From assembly GCA_011125455.1 (NCBI GenBank), contig VKHO01000041.1, positions 1-64,000 on the forward strand: a stretch of DNA of 64,000 nucleotides. The letters run 5' to 3'. Position 1 is the first letter of the stretch; each line of letters begins with the position of its first letter. Of this stretch, positions 24,361 through 34,330 are shown in pieces. Origin of the DNA: Chlamydiales bacterium STE3 (GTDB lineage Bacteria > Chlamydiota > Chlamydiia > Chlamydiales > Parachlamydiaceae). The position numbers and the translations under genes were made by a program. The notes beneath the pieces are model-generated. The model was not told the DNA's origin. It was given only the letters and a program-made list of their open reading frames with translations, and searched no databases.

Positions 24361-25279
24361 AAGAAGCAGCCTTTTGAAGACGCTCATGGAGCGTTTTCCA
24401 CAACCCAACTTGAGGAAAATCATTGTCAATCCAAGCGACTTTTCTTTCTTGAAGATCTAGCTGGCGTAGGAGATGATATAAGGATTTGGCGACCTCTTGG
24501 GGTTTTTCTAAGCTTCCCCAGCGCCAAACTTCAGCCGAGGTGGGGTATTCCCGGCCTTCAAATCCGATGATTAAAGAAGCCTCTAAAAATGGACCTCCTA
24601 ATATTAGCTTTGCCTTTGGTGAATAATGACGGTAACATTGGCCCGGACACAATGGAGTAGACCTACTTTTCAAGTAATCAGGCGCATAGGGCAATACAGA
24701 ACAAAAATCTTCAGCGGCAAGTGCTCCTAAACGAGCGATCACCCAACGTTCTTCGTGAAAAATAAGGATTGTTGATTCTAACCCCTTACTACAAGCTCCC
24801 CCATCTAAAACAGGAAAATCCCTGCCAAAATCTCTTTCAACATGTGAATAATAAGTGGAGGAAGGACTCCCTGATAAGTTAGCAGAAGGAATAACAAGAG
24901 GACCTGTGTTTTCTAAAACTTCCCTTGCTATGGGGTGACTCGGAAACCGAAAAGCAGTTGTCGGCAAGCCAGCAGAAACCTGATGGGGAATTTTTTCTGG
25001 GATGGTAGGTAAAATAAGGGTTAAAGGACCTGGCCAAAAAGCTTGGGCTAACTCTTCGAAGTGGGGAGGCGTCTGGTCAACGTAAGACGTGATAGCTTGC
25101 AAGGAAGAGATATGTACGATAAGGGGATTATTTGCAGGTCGATTTTTTAAATCGAAAATTTTCTGAATAGCCGATGGGGCTTTCAGAGAAGCTGCTAAAC
25201 CATAAACGGTCTCCGTTGGAAGAGCGACAACATCTCCTCGCAAAAGGAGAGAAATAGCTTGGTTCACATCCACTTTCAT
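24329..25279 (-). CDS. tsaC: Threonylcarbamoyl-AMP synthase (Sua5/YwlC type)
   Basis: Makes threonylcarbamoyl-AMP, the first step of t6A37 tRNA modification. The 316-residue protein has the YrdC/Sua5 catalytic domain (ALPTETVYGLAASL, about 17-30; KNRPANNPLIVHI; the PGPLTLIL and RFPSHPIAREVL segments) and a C-terminal Sua5 extension (about 215-316) after the PYAPDYLKSRST linker. The long form, as in YwlC, is thus present instead of the short TsaC. It lies seven bases downstream of sufS and is probably in the same transcript. Confidence 0.92.
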   Translation of the reverse strand: MKVDVNQAISLLLRGDVVALPTETVYGLAASLKAPSAIQKIFDLKNRPANNPLIVHISSLQAITSYVDQTPPHFEELAQAFWPGPLTLILPTIPEKIPHQVSAGLPTTAFRFPSHPIAREVLENTGPLVIPSANLSGSPSSTYYSHVERDFGRDFPVLDGGACSKGLESTILIFHEERWVIARLGALAAEDFCSVLPYAPDYLKSRSTPLCPGQCYRHYSPKAKLILGGPFLEASLIIGFEGREYPTSAEVWRWGSLEKPQEVAKSLYHLLRQLDLQERKVAWIDNDFPQVGLWKTLHERLQKAASSTGSPFSILL

Positions 25280-25286
25280 ATTAAAG

Positions 25287-26510
25287 CTACTTTAGTAAAG
25301 CTATGATTTCTAAAAGACTTTGCTTAAAGAAATCGATTTCTTGTTTCGTATTATAAAGGCCAAACGATGCTCGAGCTGTTCCAGGAACGCCAAAGTGGCG
25401 CATCACCGGCTGGGCACAATGATGTCCTGTTCTAATAGCAATCCCCTTCAGGTCCATCATTGTACCGATATCCAGGGGATGAATGCCGTTAACGACAAAG
25501 CTTAAAATGGCTCCTTTATGAGGGGCTTGCCCAATGATCCTAAATCCTGGAATATCTCGTACTTGCTCTGTCGCATAAATAATGAGCTCATGCTCCCAAG
25601 CTTGTATGTTATCCATCCCTAAGTGATTAAGATAATCAATGGCCGTACCAAGCCCGATCACTTCCGCAATCAAGGGAGTTCCTGCTTCAAATTTTAATGG
25701 CAATTCGGCATAGGTGGTTTTCTCGAAAGTAACTTCATTGATCATATCACCCCCTCCTTGATAAGGAGGCATTTGCTTTAAAAGCTCTTCTTTGCCATAA
25801 AGGATGCCAATCCCTGTCGGTCCATAGATTTTATGACCAGAGAATACATAAAAATCCGCATCTAAATCCTGCACGTCTAAAGGCAGATGAGGGGCAGCTT
25901 GCGCACCATCTACTAAGACCTTCGCTCCGCTTTCATGGGCCAAAGAAATTATTTCTTTCACAGGGTTAATGGTGCCTAATGAATTAGAAACGTGAGTTAT
26001 CGCAACAAGTTTTGTTTTTGGTGATAAAAGCTTTTTAAAAGCTTCAATATCTAAAACACCGAGTTCATCAATAGGAACCACTTTTAAAGAGGCTTTCCTC
26101 TCTTCACAACAAAGTTGCCAAGGGACAATATTAGAATGGTGTTCCATCTCTGTGATTAAAATTTCATCTCCTTCTTGAATAAAAGCCTTTCCGAAAGAAA
26201 AGGCCACAAGATTAATGGATTCAGTAGTACCCCTTGTGAAAATGATCTCTTCTTTTTTTGCCGCATTTAGGAATGCACGCACTTTTTCGCGCACGTTGAC
26301 ATATTCTTGAGTCGCATGGAGAGAAAGTTCATAAATAGCGCGATGTACAGTCCCATAATGGTTTTGGTAAAAGTTAGAAATGGCGTCAATAACAGTTTGA
26401 GGCTTCTGTGCCGTGGCGGCAGTGTCAAAATAAATAAGAGGCCGACTATGCATCGTTTTTTTAAGAAGGGGAAAGTCTTGCCGTAGCTTAATGAAGTCAT
26501 TAAGATCCAT
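25287..26510 (-). CDS. sufS: Cysteine desulfurase SufS
   Basis: PLP enzyme that takes sulfur from cysteine for Fe-S cluster assembly. The 407-residue protein belongs to the group II (SufS/CsdA) class: the PLP Lys is in SGHKIYGPTGIG, and the persulfide Cys lies in the short loop RTGHHCAQPVMRHFG, with RASFGLYNT following. No SufE or SufU sulfur acceptor is found in the cluster. Gene order sufB-sufC-sufD-sufS matches that of Chlamydia trachomatis. Confidence 0.95.
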   Translation of the reverse strand: MDLNDFIKLRQDFPLLKKTMHSRPLIYFDTAATAQKPQTVIDAISNFYQNHYGTVHRAIYELSLHATQEYVNVREKVRAFLNAAKKEEIIFTRGTTESINLVAFSFGKAFIQEGDEILITEMEHHSNIVPWQLCCEERKASLKVVPIDELGVLDIEAFKKLLSPKTKLVAITHVSNSLGTINPVKEIISLAHESGAKVLVDGAQAAPHLPLDVQDLDADFYVFSGHKIYGPTGIGILYGKEELLKQMPPYQGGGDMINEVTFEKTTYAELPLKFEAGTPLIAEVIGLGTAIDYLNHLGMDNIQAWEHELIIYATEQVRDIPGFRIIGQAPHKGAILSFVVNGIHPLDIGTMMDLKGIAIRTGHHCAQPVMRHFGVPGTARASFGLYNTKQEIDFFKQSLLEIIALLK

Positions 26511-26521
26511 GCGCCTACCTT

Positions 26522-27832
26522 TTATTTTAATGTATGCTGGATTCTCTTAGTTATATCTTGCAAAAGAGAAAAAATAGGGATTTTTTCTATTATCTCATTA
26601 CAAAAACCTAAAACTAAAAGCTTCTTAGCTTCTGCAGAGGACAGCCCTCTTGTCTTTAAATAAAAGAGTTGATTTTCATCTAACTGACCTACCGTGGCTC
26701 CATGTGAAGCTTTCACGTCATCTGCAAAAATTTCAAGATTAGGCTTACTCTCTGCCGTTGCAAGATCGCTCAAAATAAGATTGTTATTTAATTGAAATGC
26801 CTGCGTTTTCTGCGCTTCCTGATAAACGTAAATTTTCCCTTCGAAACTAGAATGAGAGGCATCATCTAAAACACCTTTAAAGAACTGCATTGAACGGCAG
26901 TCTCTCGCTTGGTGATTCATTAGAATATGCTGATGTGCTTCTTTCTTTTCTTTAAGCACACAAAGACCATTTAGATGACATTCAGAGTTTTCTCCAATCA
27001 GATCTACTCTGTAGTCAAAGCGCACCCCTTGACCACCATCAGTTATGCAAATCGCCTTTAAAGAGCTATCGCGTTTTAAGCTTGCTCTTAGAGCCTCGAA
27101 ATACCAAGCCTCAGCTGATAGGCCTAAAACAGATTGTGTGAGAGACACATGAGCGTTCTCTTCGATGGAAAAATTAATGGAAGCATTGACGAAGTAATTT
27201 TGTCCATTCATCTGAGCTACTGTAGAAATAAATGTCGCCTCCGACTCTGCACCTAAAAAAATTTCGATTTTTGGAGCCATCATCGAGGAATTTACTTCCC
27301 CATCAAAGACTTGCAAAATATGAATCGGATTAGTAAGGCGCATTTTTGGGGAAATATAAATAAAGCTTCCACTTGCACTCAAAGCTCCATTAAGAGAAGC
27401 AAAAGGGTCGAGCTCTTTTTGAAGGCGTTGGGACGTTTGGTTATTAAGAAGTGGCCCAAAAGTCTTCATTGCATCAGTCAATGAACTCACTAACACATTT
27501 TTTGGTAAATTCTGCAATTCAGATAATTCCGGTTCAAAAACGCCGTTCGCAAAAACAAGTGTAGAGCCACGGCATTCAGGCAAAAGATAGGGTAACAAGT
27601 CTTCGCGAGTCGTCTGGCTCTTTGCAGGCACTTGAAATTTTTTCGCAAATAGCTGTCGCAAGTTAACATAGCGATACACTTCAGTTTTTCGATCAGGCAA
27701 ACCTAAAGCAAGGAAATGATCCCAATACTTTGCTCGAAGCCTCTGAAGAGGATCGCTTAATTTGTAATTAGTGTAAATGCTGCTAACATCTTGTTGAAAG
27801 CGTTCTTGGTCTGTCTTAAGATCCGAAGTCAT
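26522..27832 (-). CDS. sufD: Fe-S assembly scaffold subunit SufD
   Basis: SufD pairs with SufB and SufC to form the scaffold on which Fe-S clusters are built. The 436-residue protein has the SufBD core with LTNPIHILQVFDG, an ATFISTVAQ segment and the conserved C-terminal block GATVGQLDENQLFYLKTRGL followed by AKKLLVLGF. Identity as SufD instead of SufB follows from its shorter length and divergent N-terminal part. It begins one base beyond the sufC stop. Confidence 0.94.
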   Translation of the reverse strand: MTSDLKTDQERFQQDVSSIYTNYKLSDPLQRLRAKYWDHFLALGLPDRKTEVYRYVNLRQLFAKKFQVPAKSQTTREDLLPYLLPECRGSTLVFANGVFEPELSELQNLPKNVLVSSLTDAMKTFGPLLNNQTSQRLQKELDPFASLNGALSASGSFIYISPKMRLTNPIHILQVFDGEVNSSMMAPKIEIFLGAESEATFISTVAQMNGQNYFVNASINFSIEENAHVSLTQSVLGLSAEAWYFEALRASLKRDSSLKAICITDGGQGVRFDYRVDLIGENSECHLNGLCVLKEKKEAHQHILMNHQARDCRSMQFFKGVLDDASHSSFEGKIYVYQEAQKTQAFQLNNNLILSDLATAESKPNLEIFADDVKASHGATVGQLDENQLFYLKTRGLSSAEAKKLLVLGFCNEIIEKIPIFSLLQDITKRIQHTLK

Positions 27833-27833
27833 T

Positions 27834-28592
27834 TTAAGAATTGCTTTCCTTTGCTTGTGGATTTAACCAGTCATAGCCTTTCTTCTCTAATTCTAAAGCT
27901 AATTCAGGTCCTCCCGATTCAACAATTTTACCGTCTAACATCACATGAACACGATGAGGGTGGATATAGTCTAGTAATCTTTGATAATGGGTGATCAGTA
28001 CAAGTCCTTTTTCCTGGGACATCAATTGGTTTACCCCCTTTGCTACGATACGCATCGCATCGATATCGAGGCCAGAATCCGTCTCATCCAAAATACTAAA
28101 ATCTGGATTTAGTAATGCCATTTGAAGGATTTCATTGCGCTTTTTTTCTCCACCAGAAAAACCTTCATTCAAATTGCGCTCCTTAAACTCTTCTTTGATA
28201 TCCATCAGGAGCATTTTTTCTTTAAGTAAGACGTCAAACGCCTCTTCAGACATTTGCTCCTCTCCTCGTGCTTTGCGATTTGCATTGATGGCGGCACGCA
28301 AAAACTGAAAATTACTAACCCCAGGAATTTCGACGGGATACTGGAAGCCCATGAATAAACCAAGGTGAGCGCGTTCGTTGGGTTCTAATTTTAAAATATT
28401 TTGCCCTTTAAAAAGCACTTCCCCAGAAGCTTCGTAAGAGGGATGGCCAGCAAGAACCTTAGCTAAAGTAGATTTACCGGCACCATTGGGTCCCATAATG
28501 GCATGGATTTCGCCCGGCTTAACAGAAAGGGTTAAACCCTTTAGGATAGGCTTATTATCAATGTGGGCATGCAAATTTTTAATTTCTATCAT
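27834..28592 (-). CDS. sufC: Fe-S assembly ATPase SufC
   Basis: ABC-type ATPase of the SufBCD complex. The 252-residue product has Walker [15 protein letters not shown] (about 35-48), the SufC-type signature [17 protein letters not shown] and Walker [15 protein letters not shown]. In this class the Walker B is followed by ETDSGLD, which separates SufC from transporter ATPases. Cytoplasmic, operon-internal. Confidence 0.96.
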   Translation of the reverse strand: MIEIKNLHAHIDNKPILKGLTLSVKPGEIHAIMGPNGAGKSTLAKVLAGHPSYEASGEVLFKGQNILKLEPNERAHLGLFMGFQYPVEIPGVSNFQFLRAAINANRKARGEEQMSEEAFDVLLKEKMLLMDIKEEFKERNLNEGFSGGEKKRNEILQMALLNPDFSILDETDSGLDIDAMRIVAKGVNQLMSQEKGLVLITHYQRLLDYIHPHRVHVMLDGKIVESGGPELALELEKKGYDWLNPQAKESNS

Positions 28593-28609
28593 CTTTTACT
28601 CAAAATTAA

Positions 28610-30049
28610 TTAGCCGACGGAATTTTCCAGCTTTAAAGTTAACAGTTTTTGGGCTTCAGTAGCAAATTCGAGAGGAAGCTCTTTAATCACATCCTTGCAA
28701 AAGCCATTGACGATCATGCTGATTGCATCTTCTGTATCTATCCCTCTAGACTGAAAATAGAAAAGTTGTTCTTCATTCATTTTAGAGGTTGAAGCTTCAT
28801 GCTCAATTTCAGATGTAGAATTCGCTACTTCAATGGAAGGAAAAGTGTTAGCTGAACAAGTACTTCCCACTAGCATTGAATCGCACTGCGTATAATTCCT
28901 CGCACCTTTTGCTTTGGGAGAAACTTTTACAAGTCCTCTATAGCTATTGTGAGACTGGTCTGCAGAAATTCCTTTTGAAATAATCGTTGAACTTGTCTCT
29001 TTTCCAATATGAATCATTTTCGTTCCCGTATCTGCCTGCATATGCCCATTAGTCAATGCAACGGAATAGAATTCACCAACAGAATGGTCTCCTTGGAGAA
29101 TACAACTAGGGTATTTCCAAGTGATTGCGGCGCCAACTTCCACCTGAGTCCATGAAATTTTAGAAAAGGCACCCTGACACTTACCTCTTTTAGTCACAAA
29201 ATTGTAAATACCCCCCTCACCCGTTTTCGGATTTCCTGAATACCAATTTTGCACAGTCGAGTATTTAATGGTTGCCCGTTCAAGAGCGACAAGTTCCACC
29301 ACAGCTGCATGCAGCTGGTTGTTGTCAAAAGCAGGGGCAGTACATCCCTCAAGATAACTTACATAGGATCCTTCCTCGGCAACGATTAGGGTGCGTTCAA
29401 ATTGCCCAGACTCTTTATCGTTAATACGGAAGTAGGTGGACAATTCCATTGGGCAATGAACCCCCTTAGGAACATAGACAAAGGAGCCATCAGAAAACAC
29501 TGCGGAGTTAAGTGCAGCAAAGAAATTATCCCCAATTGGCACAACTGTACCTAAATATTTTTCAATAATCTCAGGGTAAAGGTGGATGGCCTCAGAAATA
29601 GAACATAAAACAACGCCTGCCTCCTCTAATTTTTTTTTAAAGGTCGTTCCAATGGAAACGGAATCGAAAATCATATCGACAGCCACATTAGACAAACGCA
29701 TCTGTTCATCAAGGGGAATGCCGAGACGCTCAAAAGTTTTCAAGATTTCTGGATCCACTTCATTAAGAGAATTCACCTTGGCTTTTTGTTTAGGAGCCGA
29801 ATAATAGGTGATGTTTTGGTAATCAATGGGTGAATAAGAGACGTTAGCCCATCTTGGTTCTTTCATTTGTAGCCATCTTTCATAGGCTTTCAAACGAAAT
29901 TTTAATAAAAAATCGGGCTCATTTTTTTTTTGTGAGATGGCGCGAACAACTTCTTCACTCAAACCTTTTGGCAAGCTCTCTGTCTCGACTTGAGTGACAA
30001 AGCCATATTTGTACTCAGATTTTTTTGAAAACTCTAAATCTGAAGCCAT
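28610..30049 (-). CDS. sufB: Fe-S assembly scaffold subunit SufB
   Basis: Main scaffold subunit of the SUF system. From ATG 30049 the product has 479 residues and starts [17 protein letters not shown], the family N-terminus; GGAG is placed about eight bases upstream. The frame is open further upstream to 30166 but that part is AT-rich and not conserved in character. Conserved elements include SVQNWYSG-like [21 protein letters not shown] and the C-terminal [21 protein letters not shown]. It is the first gene of the operon sufB-C-D-S-tsaC. Confidence 0.95.
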   Translation of the reverse strand: MASDLEFSKKSEYKYGFVTQVETESLPKGLSEEVVRAISQKKNEPDFLLKFRLKAYERWLQMKEPRWANVSYSPIDYQNITYYSAPKQKAKVNSLNEVDPEILKTFERLGIPLDEQMRLSNVAVDMIFDSVSIGTTFKKKLEEAGVVLCSISEAIHLYPEIIEKYLGTVVPIGDNFFAALNSAVFSDGSFVYVPKGVHCPMELSTYFRINDKESGQFERTLIVAEEGSYVSYLEGCTAPAFDNNQLHAAVVELVALERATIKYSTVQNWYSGNPKTGEGGIYNFVTKRGKCQGAFSKISWTQVEVGAAITWKYPSCILQGDHSVGEFYSVALTNGHMQADTGTKMIHIGKETSSTIISKGISADQSHNSYRGLVKVSPKAKGARNYTQCDSMLVGSTCSANTFPSIEVANSTSEIEHEASTSKMNEEQLFYFQSRGIDTEDAISMIVNGFCKDVIKELPLEFATEAQKLLTLKLENSVG

Positions 30050-30103
30050 ACTTTGCTCCAAAACCTCTCCCTTAAAACACTTATTATAATATAAAACATA
30101 TAA

Positions 30104-30132
30104 ATTTAACATTTTGTATAATTGACTGTCAA
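30104..30132 (-). promoter_or_regulatory. Candidate suf promoter with a palindromic -35
   Basis: On the minus strand TTGACA (30132-30127) is followed after 17 bases by TTAAAT (30109-30104), pointing to sufB. The -35 lies in a perfect inverted repeat, ATTGAC-T-GTCAAT (30121-30133), which could be a repressor or activator site. The leader would be about 50 bases. Confidence 0.45.
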
Positions 30133-30239
30133 TTTTTAACTCCCCTCTTTTTAGAGTGAAAAACACACATAAAGAAGCTTGCTTTTATCTCAAAATAACT
30201 CAATAATCTTGCCTTAAGAATTCTTATTGAGACTTTTTC

Positions 30240-31289
30240 ATGCAGATCTATCTGGCCCTTATCCTTCTCGTCGCAATGGGCACTGGTTGCGCTCCAAAAA
30301 ACTCCTGTGATTACGATCTTTACGGAGCAGATGAATTTGTGATTGACTCCTACCAAATTCGCAAGGGAAAAGCAGCGATTTTGGAGATGCAAGGCGTCTG
30401 TCTTGAAGATATTTCCGAAGAAGCCATGTGCGAGTATAAAGATCTTATTGCAGAAGATGATATTCTTAATATTGTTGTCTACCATCCTAACCGCCGCGAT
30501 CTTATGGAATCGTTTCAATTCATCAATGGTGCAGTCGGCGGATTTAAAGTGCGTAATGGCAGGGTGGATCTTCCTGACGTCCCGCCTGTAGAGGTTGCCG
30601 GACTTTCTCTTGATGAAGCCAAAGAAAAGCTTCATAAAATTTTAAATCAAGAAATCAAAGACATTGACGTTTTTGTGACCTATAGGGACCGTCTCTCGAG
30701 AAAGGTAGAACTTACAGGCCTCACAGGACTGTCTGTCCTCCCAGTAGATGGAAAAATTCGCCTGAATGAAGTGATTGCCCATGCACATATTGCAGGTGAT
30801 GCCAATTTATTCATGAGCTATCTTTTGCGCAATGGTATCCCCCAAAACATCGATTTTCACAAGTTGCTTGTAGAAGGAGATATGTCTTATAACATTGTGA
30901 TGAGGGGTGGAGACAAAATTTATATTGCTAAACCCTTAGACGCCAGTGTCATGATTATGGGAGAAGTTAATGCTCCTCGCGCTATCCCCTTAATCTACGG
31001 CTACATGTCCCTAAGAGAAGCTCTTGTCATGGCAGGAGGCATTCCTTTTACAGGTGACAAACGCTGCATTCAAGTGATTCGCGGCAATTTGCAATGCCCT
31101 AAAATCTATGTTCTCTCTTGGCAACACATCGTGCATTTGCCGAATGATAGCCTTCTTTTAATGCCAGGGGATACTGTTTACGTTTCACCGAAACCGATTA
31201 CAGAGTGGAATCGTTTCATTGAACAACTACTTCCAAGCTATTGGGGCGTGCAAAATGTCTATAACATTTATAAGCTTAGCTCTGGGTAA
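30240..31289 (+). CDS. Polysaccharide-export (Wza-type) outer membrane lipoprotein
   Basis: A 349-residue protein with a signal peptide and lipobox GTGCAPK (Cys near 18). It contains a Poly_export domain (DDILNIVVYHP; RVDLPDVPPVEVAGLSLDEA with EAKEKL, about 78-145), and an SLBB-like domain (SVMIMGEVNAPRAIPLI and LREALVMAGGI, about 238-270), then a C-terminal LMPGDTVYVSP. Wza-type proteins form the outer-membrane channel for capsule or exopolysaccharide. Directly followed (two-base gap) by a Wzc-like gene, which supports the assignment. No polysaccharide synthesis genes are adjacent. An 8-base inverted repeat CTCAATAA/TTATTGAG (30199-30231) lies just upstream of the ATG. Confidence 0.85.
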   Translation: MQIYLALILLVAMGTGCAPKNSCDYDLYGADEFVIDSYQIRKGKAAILEMQGVCLEDISEEAMCEYKDLIAEDDILNIVVYHPNRRDLMESFQFINGAVGGFKVRNGRVDLPDVPPVEVAGLSLDEAKEKLHKILNQEIKDIDVFVTYRDRLSRKVELTGLTGLSVLPVDGKIRLNEVIAHAHIAGDANLFMSYLLRNGIPQNIDFHKLLVEGDMSYNIVMRGGDKIYIAKPLDASVMIMGEVNAPRAIPLIYGYMSLREALVMAGGIPFTGDKRCIQVIRGNLQCPKIYVLSWQHIVHLPNDSLLLMPGDTVYVSPKPITEWNRFIEQLLPSYWGVQNVYNIYKLSSG

Positions 31290-31291
31290 AA

Positions 31292-34207
31292 ATGGAAAAA
31301 TTCACAGAGAATCAACATCCAAAAGAACTACGTTATGCCTTGACCGACTATTGGGTTCTTTGCTCAAAATTTAAACGATTCATCTTCATTTGTATCTTCT
31401 TTGGCGCTCTCTTAAGCGGAGGATACGCTCTTACAAGGAATGTTTACTTTCTCACCACAGCTACCTTTAGAGACAAGGGAAAACCGCAGACGACTTTTCG
31501 CTCTTCCTTATCTGACTTCATCTTTAGCAACGGATCCATGGCAGAAGATAGTGAGACCATTTCTACTTTAAAATCGCGCAAATTACTCTCTAAAGTGATC
31601 CAGGAGCTTGGCATGCAAGCTTTGGTTGCACCAGTGCATTCTTCATTTATTGATTGGAGCTATTTTTGGGATAATCTTTTAGCAGAGTATGCTTATTGGA
31701 CAAAAACAAGAATGCCCATCTTAAAAGAATTAGATCAGCCTTTTATTGCTAGGAATGTTGCCTATCGCGGTGAAGTTCCTTCTGGGATTGTAGTGCAGAT
31801 TGTTGATGATGCGCATTTTAAAATCCTAAGTGAAAAGGAAAATGTGGTGGGAGCTTTCGGAGAACTCTACGTTGGCAATGAGTATTCTTTTGTTCTTAAA
31901 AAAACTGGCACTTCCCCTCTTAAAGCAGGCCAACTATTTACGATTGGTTTTCTGCCCTTAGATCTCGCCGTTCAAACCAATGCCTCTCAAATGGTGATTG
32001 AAATCGACAGAGAAGACAAGACACTTTTGAGACTTAATTATAGACACCGCAACCGTCAGTTTGCAGCAGAATTTTTAAATACTTTAATGGATGCATACCA
32101 AGATCACTTGAAAAATGAGCACAAATACCTCTCTAATTTTCAGCTTGATTATTTAAAAAGCCGCCAAGATGAGGTTGGCAGTGACCTTCAGGTAATGATG
32201 GAAAAACACGCCTTGCGCATTTCGAATGATCTTTCTTCCAACGGTTTTTTAGATTCCGAAAAGGAAATGGACTTTCTTGCTGGCAATATGCACAATTTAC
32301 AGCAAAAAATTTCTGAAATAGATTTTGAGAAAAAAAGACTCGAAAAACTCAACGATTTGGAATTTGTCTACTATGATCAATATGGAGGACGCGGCGATTC
32401 GGCTGTGATCAATCAGCTTCTTGGAGAAATCAGAGGCCTTAAACAACAAATCGATGTATTAAACTTTTCTTTGGAAAAACAACGAAAACTAGATAATGTA
32501 GCTGTCAAAAATATCTTGGATGGCCAATTTGCTGAATTGCATGATGTGCGGGCAAAATTAAAGGAGGCAAAAGAGCTCTCTATGGCCATAAAATCGGGCG
32601 AAAATTTAACCTCTACTGACACCTTATTTCAACCCTCACAGGAAATCGCCCCCATTTGGTTTAACTCTATTAACCATTTCACAAGTGAAGAAGATCAACT
32701 TTGTTATAAAACTCAACTCTGTTCTTATTTAGATAACTTAAGCGACATGCTACGTCTTAAAGAGGCAACAATTGGTGAAAGAATTAAGCACCAGCATAGG
32801 CCAGACGAAGAATTTCAAGGGATTACCTTAGAGACAGCAAAGGCTCTTTTTTTAAACTACACAGCCTCTATGACTGACTTGCAAAGCCAAATTAAGCAGC
32901 TTAACTTTATCATCGAGGAATTACATAAGCCTGACTTTGAAGTCTGTTCGCTGACAGCCGTCCTCCATGACCCTATTAGTGCAGAAAGAATTGCAAAAGC
33001 AAGTATGTTGCTCATTAATTTAAAAGACGAAAATAATCGCACTCAAAAAGAGATGTCAAGAATCCGTGACGAGCTGAATATGCTAAAACAGTTTCTTGCT
33101 GCTCATATCGAACAAATGATCCAACTCTACAATCTTCGAGAGAAAGTGCTGCAGGACAAAATCTACGCTCTTCAAAGTTTGACTTTAGAGCTCAGCTATC
33201 AACAAATTTATGTTTTGAAGAAAAATTTAACGGACTACTTAGCTACACGTTTAGACAACTTGGATAATGAAAAGCATCTCATTCATGAACATCAAAGCGA
33301 TTTAAATGCTCGCATGTCAAAAATCCCTTCCCGATGGGCTGCAGAAAAACTTGTTTTTCAGCATCTGACTTCTCATCAGAAATTTCTTGAAAATATTGCT
33401 AGCATGGTTGAATCCAAGAACATTTCCACAAATTTAGAATTGATTCAATCCACCCCACTGGATTTAGCATTGCCACCGGTCAATCCGAAGCCTCCTCGAG
33501 CTGTATTTTATTCCGTTCTTGGTGCGATTTTGGGCCTAATAGGTTCTGTTGGATTTTTAATCGCTCGCAGTCTTGTTACCGGCGTACCAGCAAGTGAAGA
33601 AAACTTGAAATTTGCCCACTTACATTGTTCAGGAATTATTTCGAAACATTTTATTTCGGGAGTTAATCTTTTAGATAGCGACTTAAATACATTAAGAAAA
33701 CTGTTAGGCTTCCTAGATCAAACACTTCCTGTACCACGTCGAGTATTGATGGTATGTGGCCAAGGAGCTAATGTCTCAAACGACTTTGCCTCTTTAATTT
33801 CTAGAAAGGGACAGGATGTCATCCACCTCGATTTAAGTTTTGACTCCGTTCCTAAAAATGAGCAGCAGCCAGGACTTATGCAATACCTGGAAACTGGCCA
33901 GAAACCTGCTATCACAAAAGAACAGGGTATCGCTTCTATTTCTTCAGGTGGAGTCTCTCGCTATGCTTCAGAATTACTGAGTCGCCAAAGTTTTAAAATG
34001 TTACTAGATGAACTCCAGGGGTCCTTCCCTTGGATTTTAGCTACGTCGCATACTTCTATTCTAGATGCTGGGACATTAAATCTAGCTTCTGCATTTGATG
34101 CTGTCATCTTAATAATAACGGATGAAACCATAGAAGAAATCAAAGGGTTTGAAGAGCAGCTCAATCGAGAGACATCAAAAGTTGTTGATTGCTTGCTCAT
34201 AAGGTAA
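31292..34207 (+). CDS. Wzc-like chain-length/tyrosine-kinase-like protein with degenerate ATPase domain
   Basis: A 971-residue inner-membrane protein. A first membrane helix at about 27-47, a Wzz-type periplasmic domain, a very long coiled coil (about 270-720) and a second helix at about 735-760 preceded by the Pro-rich PPVNPKPPRA motif. The C-terminal region (about 815-971) has the fold order of a BY-kinase: strand-loop RVLMVCGQGANVSNDFAS where Walker A would be, VIHLDLSFDS for Walker A', and WILATSHTSILDAGT for Walker B. The Walker A Lys-Ser/Thr is missing and the tail has no Tyr cluster, so ATP binding and kinase activity are unlikely. It could keep a structural role with the Wza-like lipoprotein. 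The domain boundaries are estimates by eye. Confidence 0.8.
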   Translation: MEKFTENQHPKELRYALTDYWVLCSKFKRFIFICIFFGALLSGGYALTRNVYFLTTATFRDKGKPQTTFRSSLSDFIFSNGSMAEDSETISTLKSRKLLSKVIQELGMQALVAPVHSSFIDWSYFWDNLLAEYAYWTKTRMPILKELDQPFIARNVAYRGEVPSGIVVQIVDDAHFKILSEKENVVGAFGELYVGNEYSFVLKKTGTSPLKAGQLFTIGFLPLDLAVQTNASQMVIEIDREDKTLLRLNYRHRNRQFAAEFLNTLMDAYQDHLKNEHKYLSNFQLDYLKSRQDEVGSDLQVMMEKHALRISNDLSSNGFLDSEKEMDFLAGNMHNLQQKISEIDFEKKRLEKLNDLEFVYYDQYGGRGDSAVINQLLGEIRGLKQQIDVLNFSLEKQRKLDNVAVKNILDGQFAELHDVRAKLKEAKELSMAIKSGENLTSTDTLFQPSQEIAPIWFNSINHFTSEEDQLCYKTQLCSYLDNLSDMLRLKEATIGERIKHQHRPDEEFQGITLETAKALFLNYTASMTDLQSQIKQLNFIIEELHKPDFEVCSLTAVLHDPISAERIAKASMLLINLKDENNRTQKEMSRIRDELNMLKQFLAAHIEQMIQLYNLREKVLQDKIYALQSLTLELSYQQIYVLKKNLTDYLATRLDNLDNEKHLIHEHQSDLNARMSKIPSRWAAEKLVFQHLTSHQKFLENIASMVESKNISTNLELIQSTPLDLALPPVNPKPPRAVFYSVLGAILGLIGSVGFLIARSLVTGVPASEENLKFAHLHCSGIISKHFISGVNLLDSDLNTLRKLLGFLDQTLPVPRRVLMVCGQGANVSNDFASLISRKGQDVIHLDLSFDSVPKNEQQPGLMQYLETGQKPAITKEQGIASISSGGVSRYASELLSRQSFKMLLDELQGSFPWILATSHTSILDAGTLNLASAFDAVILIITDETIEEIKGFEEQLNRETSKVVDCLLIR

Positions 34208-34330
34208 TACGCTGCTAAGTAAAAAGCTTCTTTTTCTATACCTCTTCATCCATGGTCACTGTCGGATTGAAATCCAGTGAGGCATTTAAGAGACAAAAAT
34301 GAGAAAAGTTGCTACACTTAATTCACCTCT
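34208..34330 (+). promoter_or_regulatory. Leader with a possible tRNA-Arg promoter
   Basis: GAGACA (34290-34295) and TACACT (34313-34318) with a 17-base spacer would start transcription a few bases before the tRNA. Both boxes deviate from consensus; nothing else is evident in the interval after the wzc-like gene. Confidence 0.3.

Noticed and set aside
28610-30166. sufB starting upstream at 30166
   Set aside because: The extra 39 residues are AT-rich with no conservation character and the -10/-35 of the operon would lie within them; ATG 30049 has an SD.
30199-30231. Inverted repeat before the wza-like gene as a terminator
   Set aside because: The 8-base arms are AT-rich with a 17-base loop, there is no U-tract for a relevant transcript, and it stands just before a start codon.
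30129-30635. 168-residue minus frame across the wza-like start
   Set aside because: It covers the suf promoter and a real lipoprotein gene on the other strand, and its composition is that of antisense translation.
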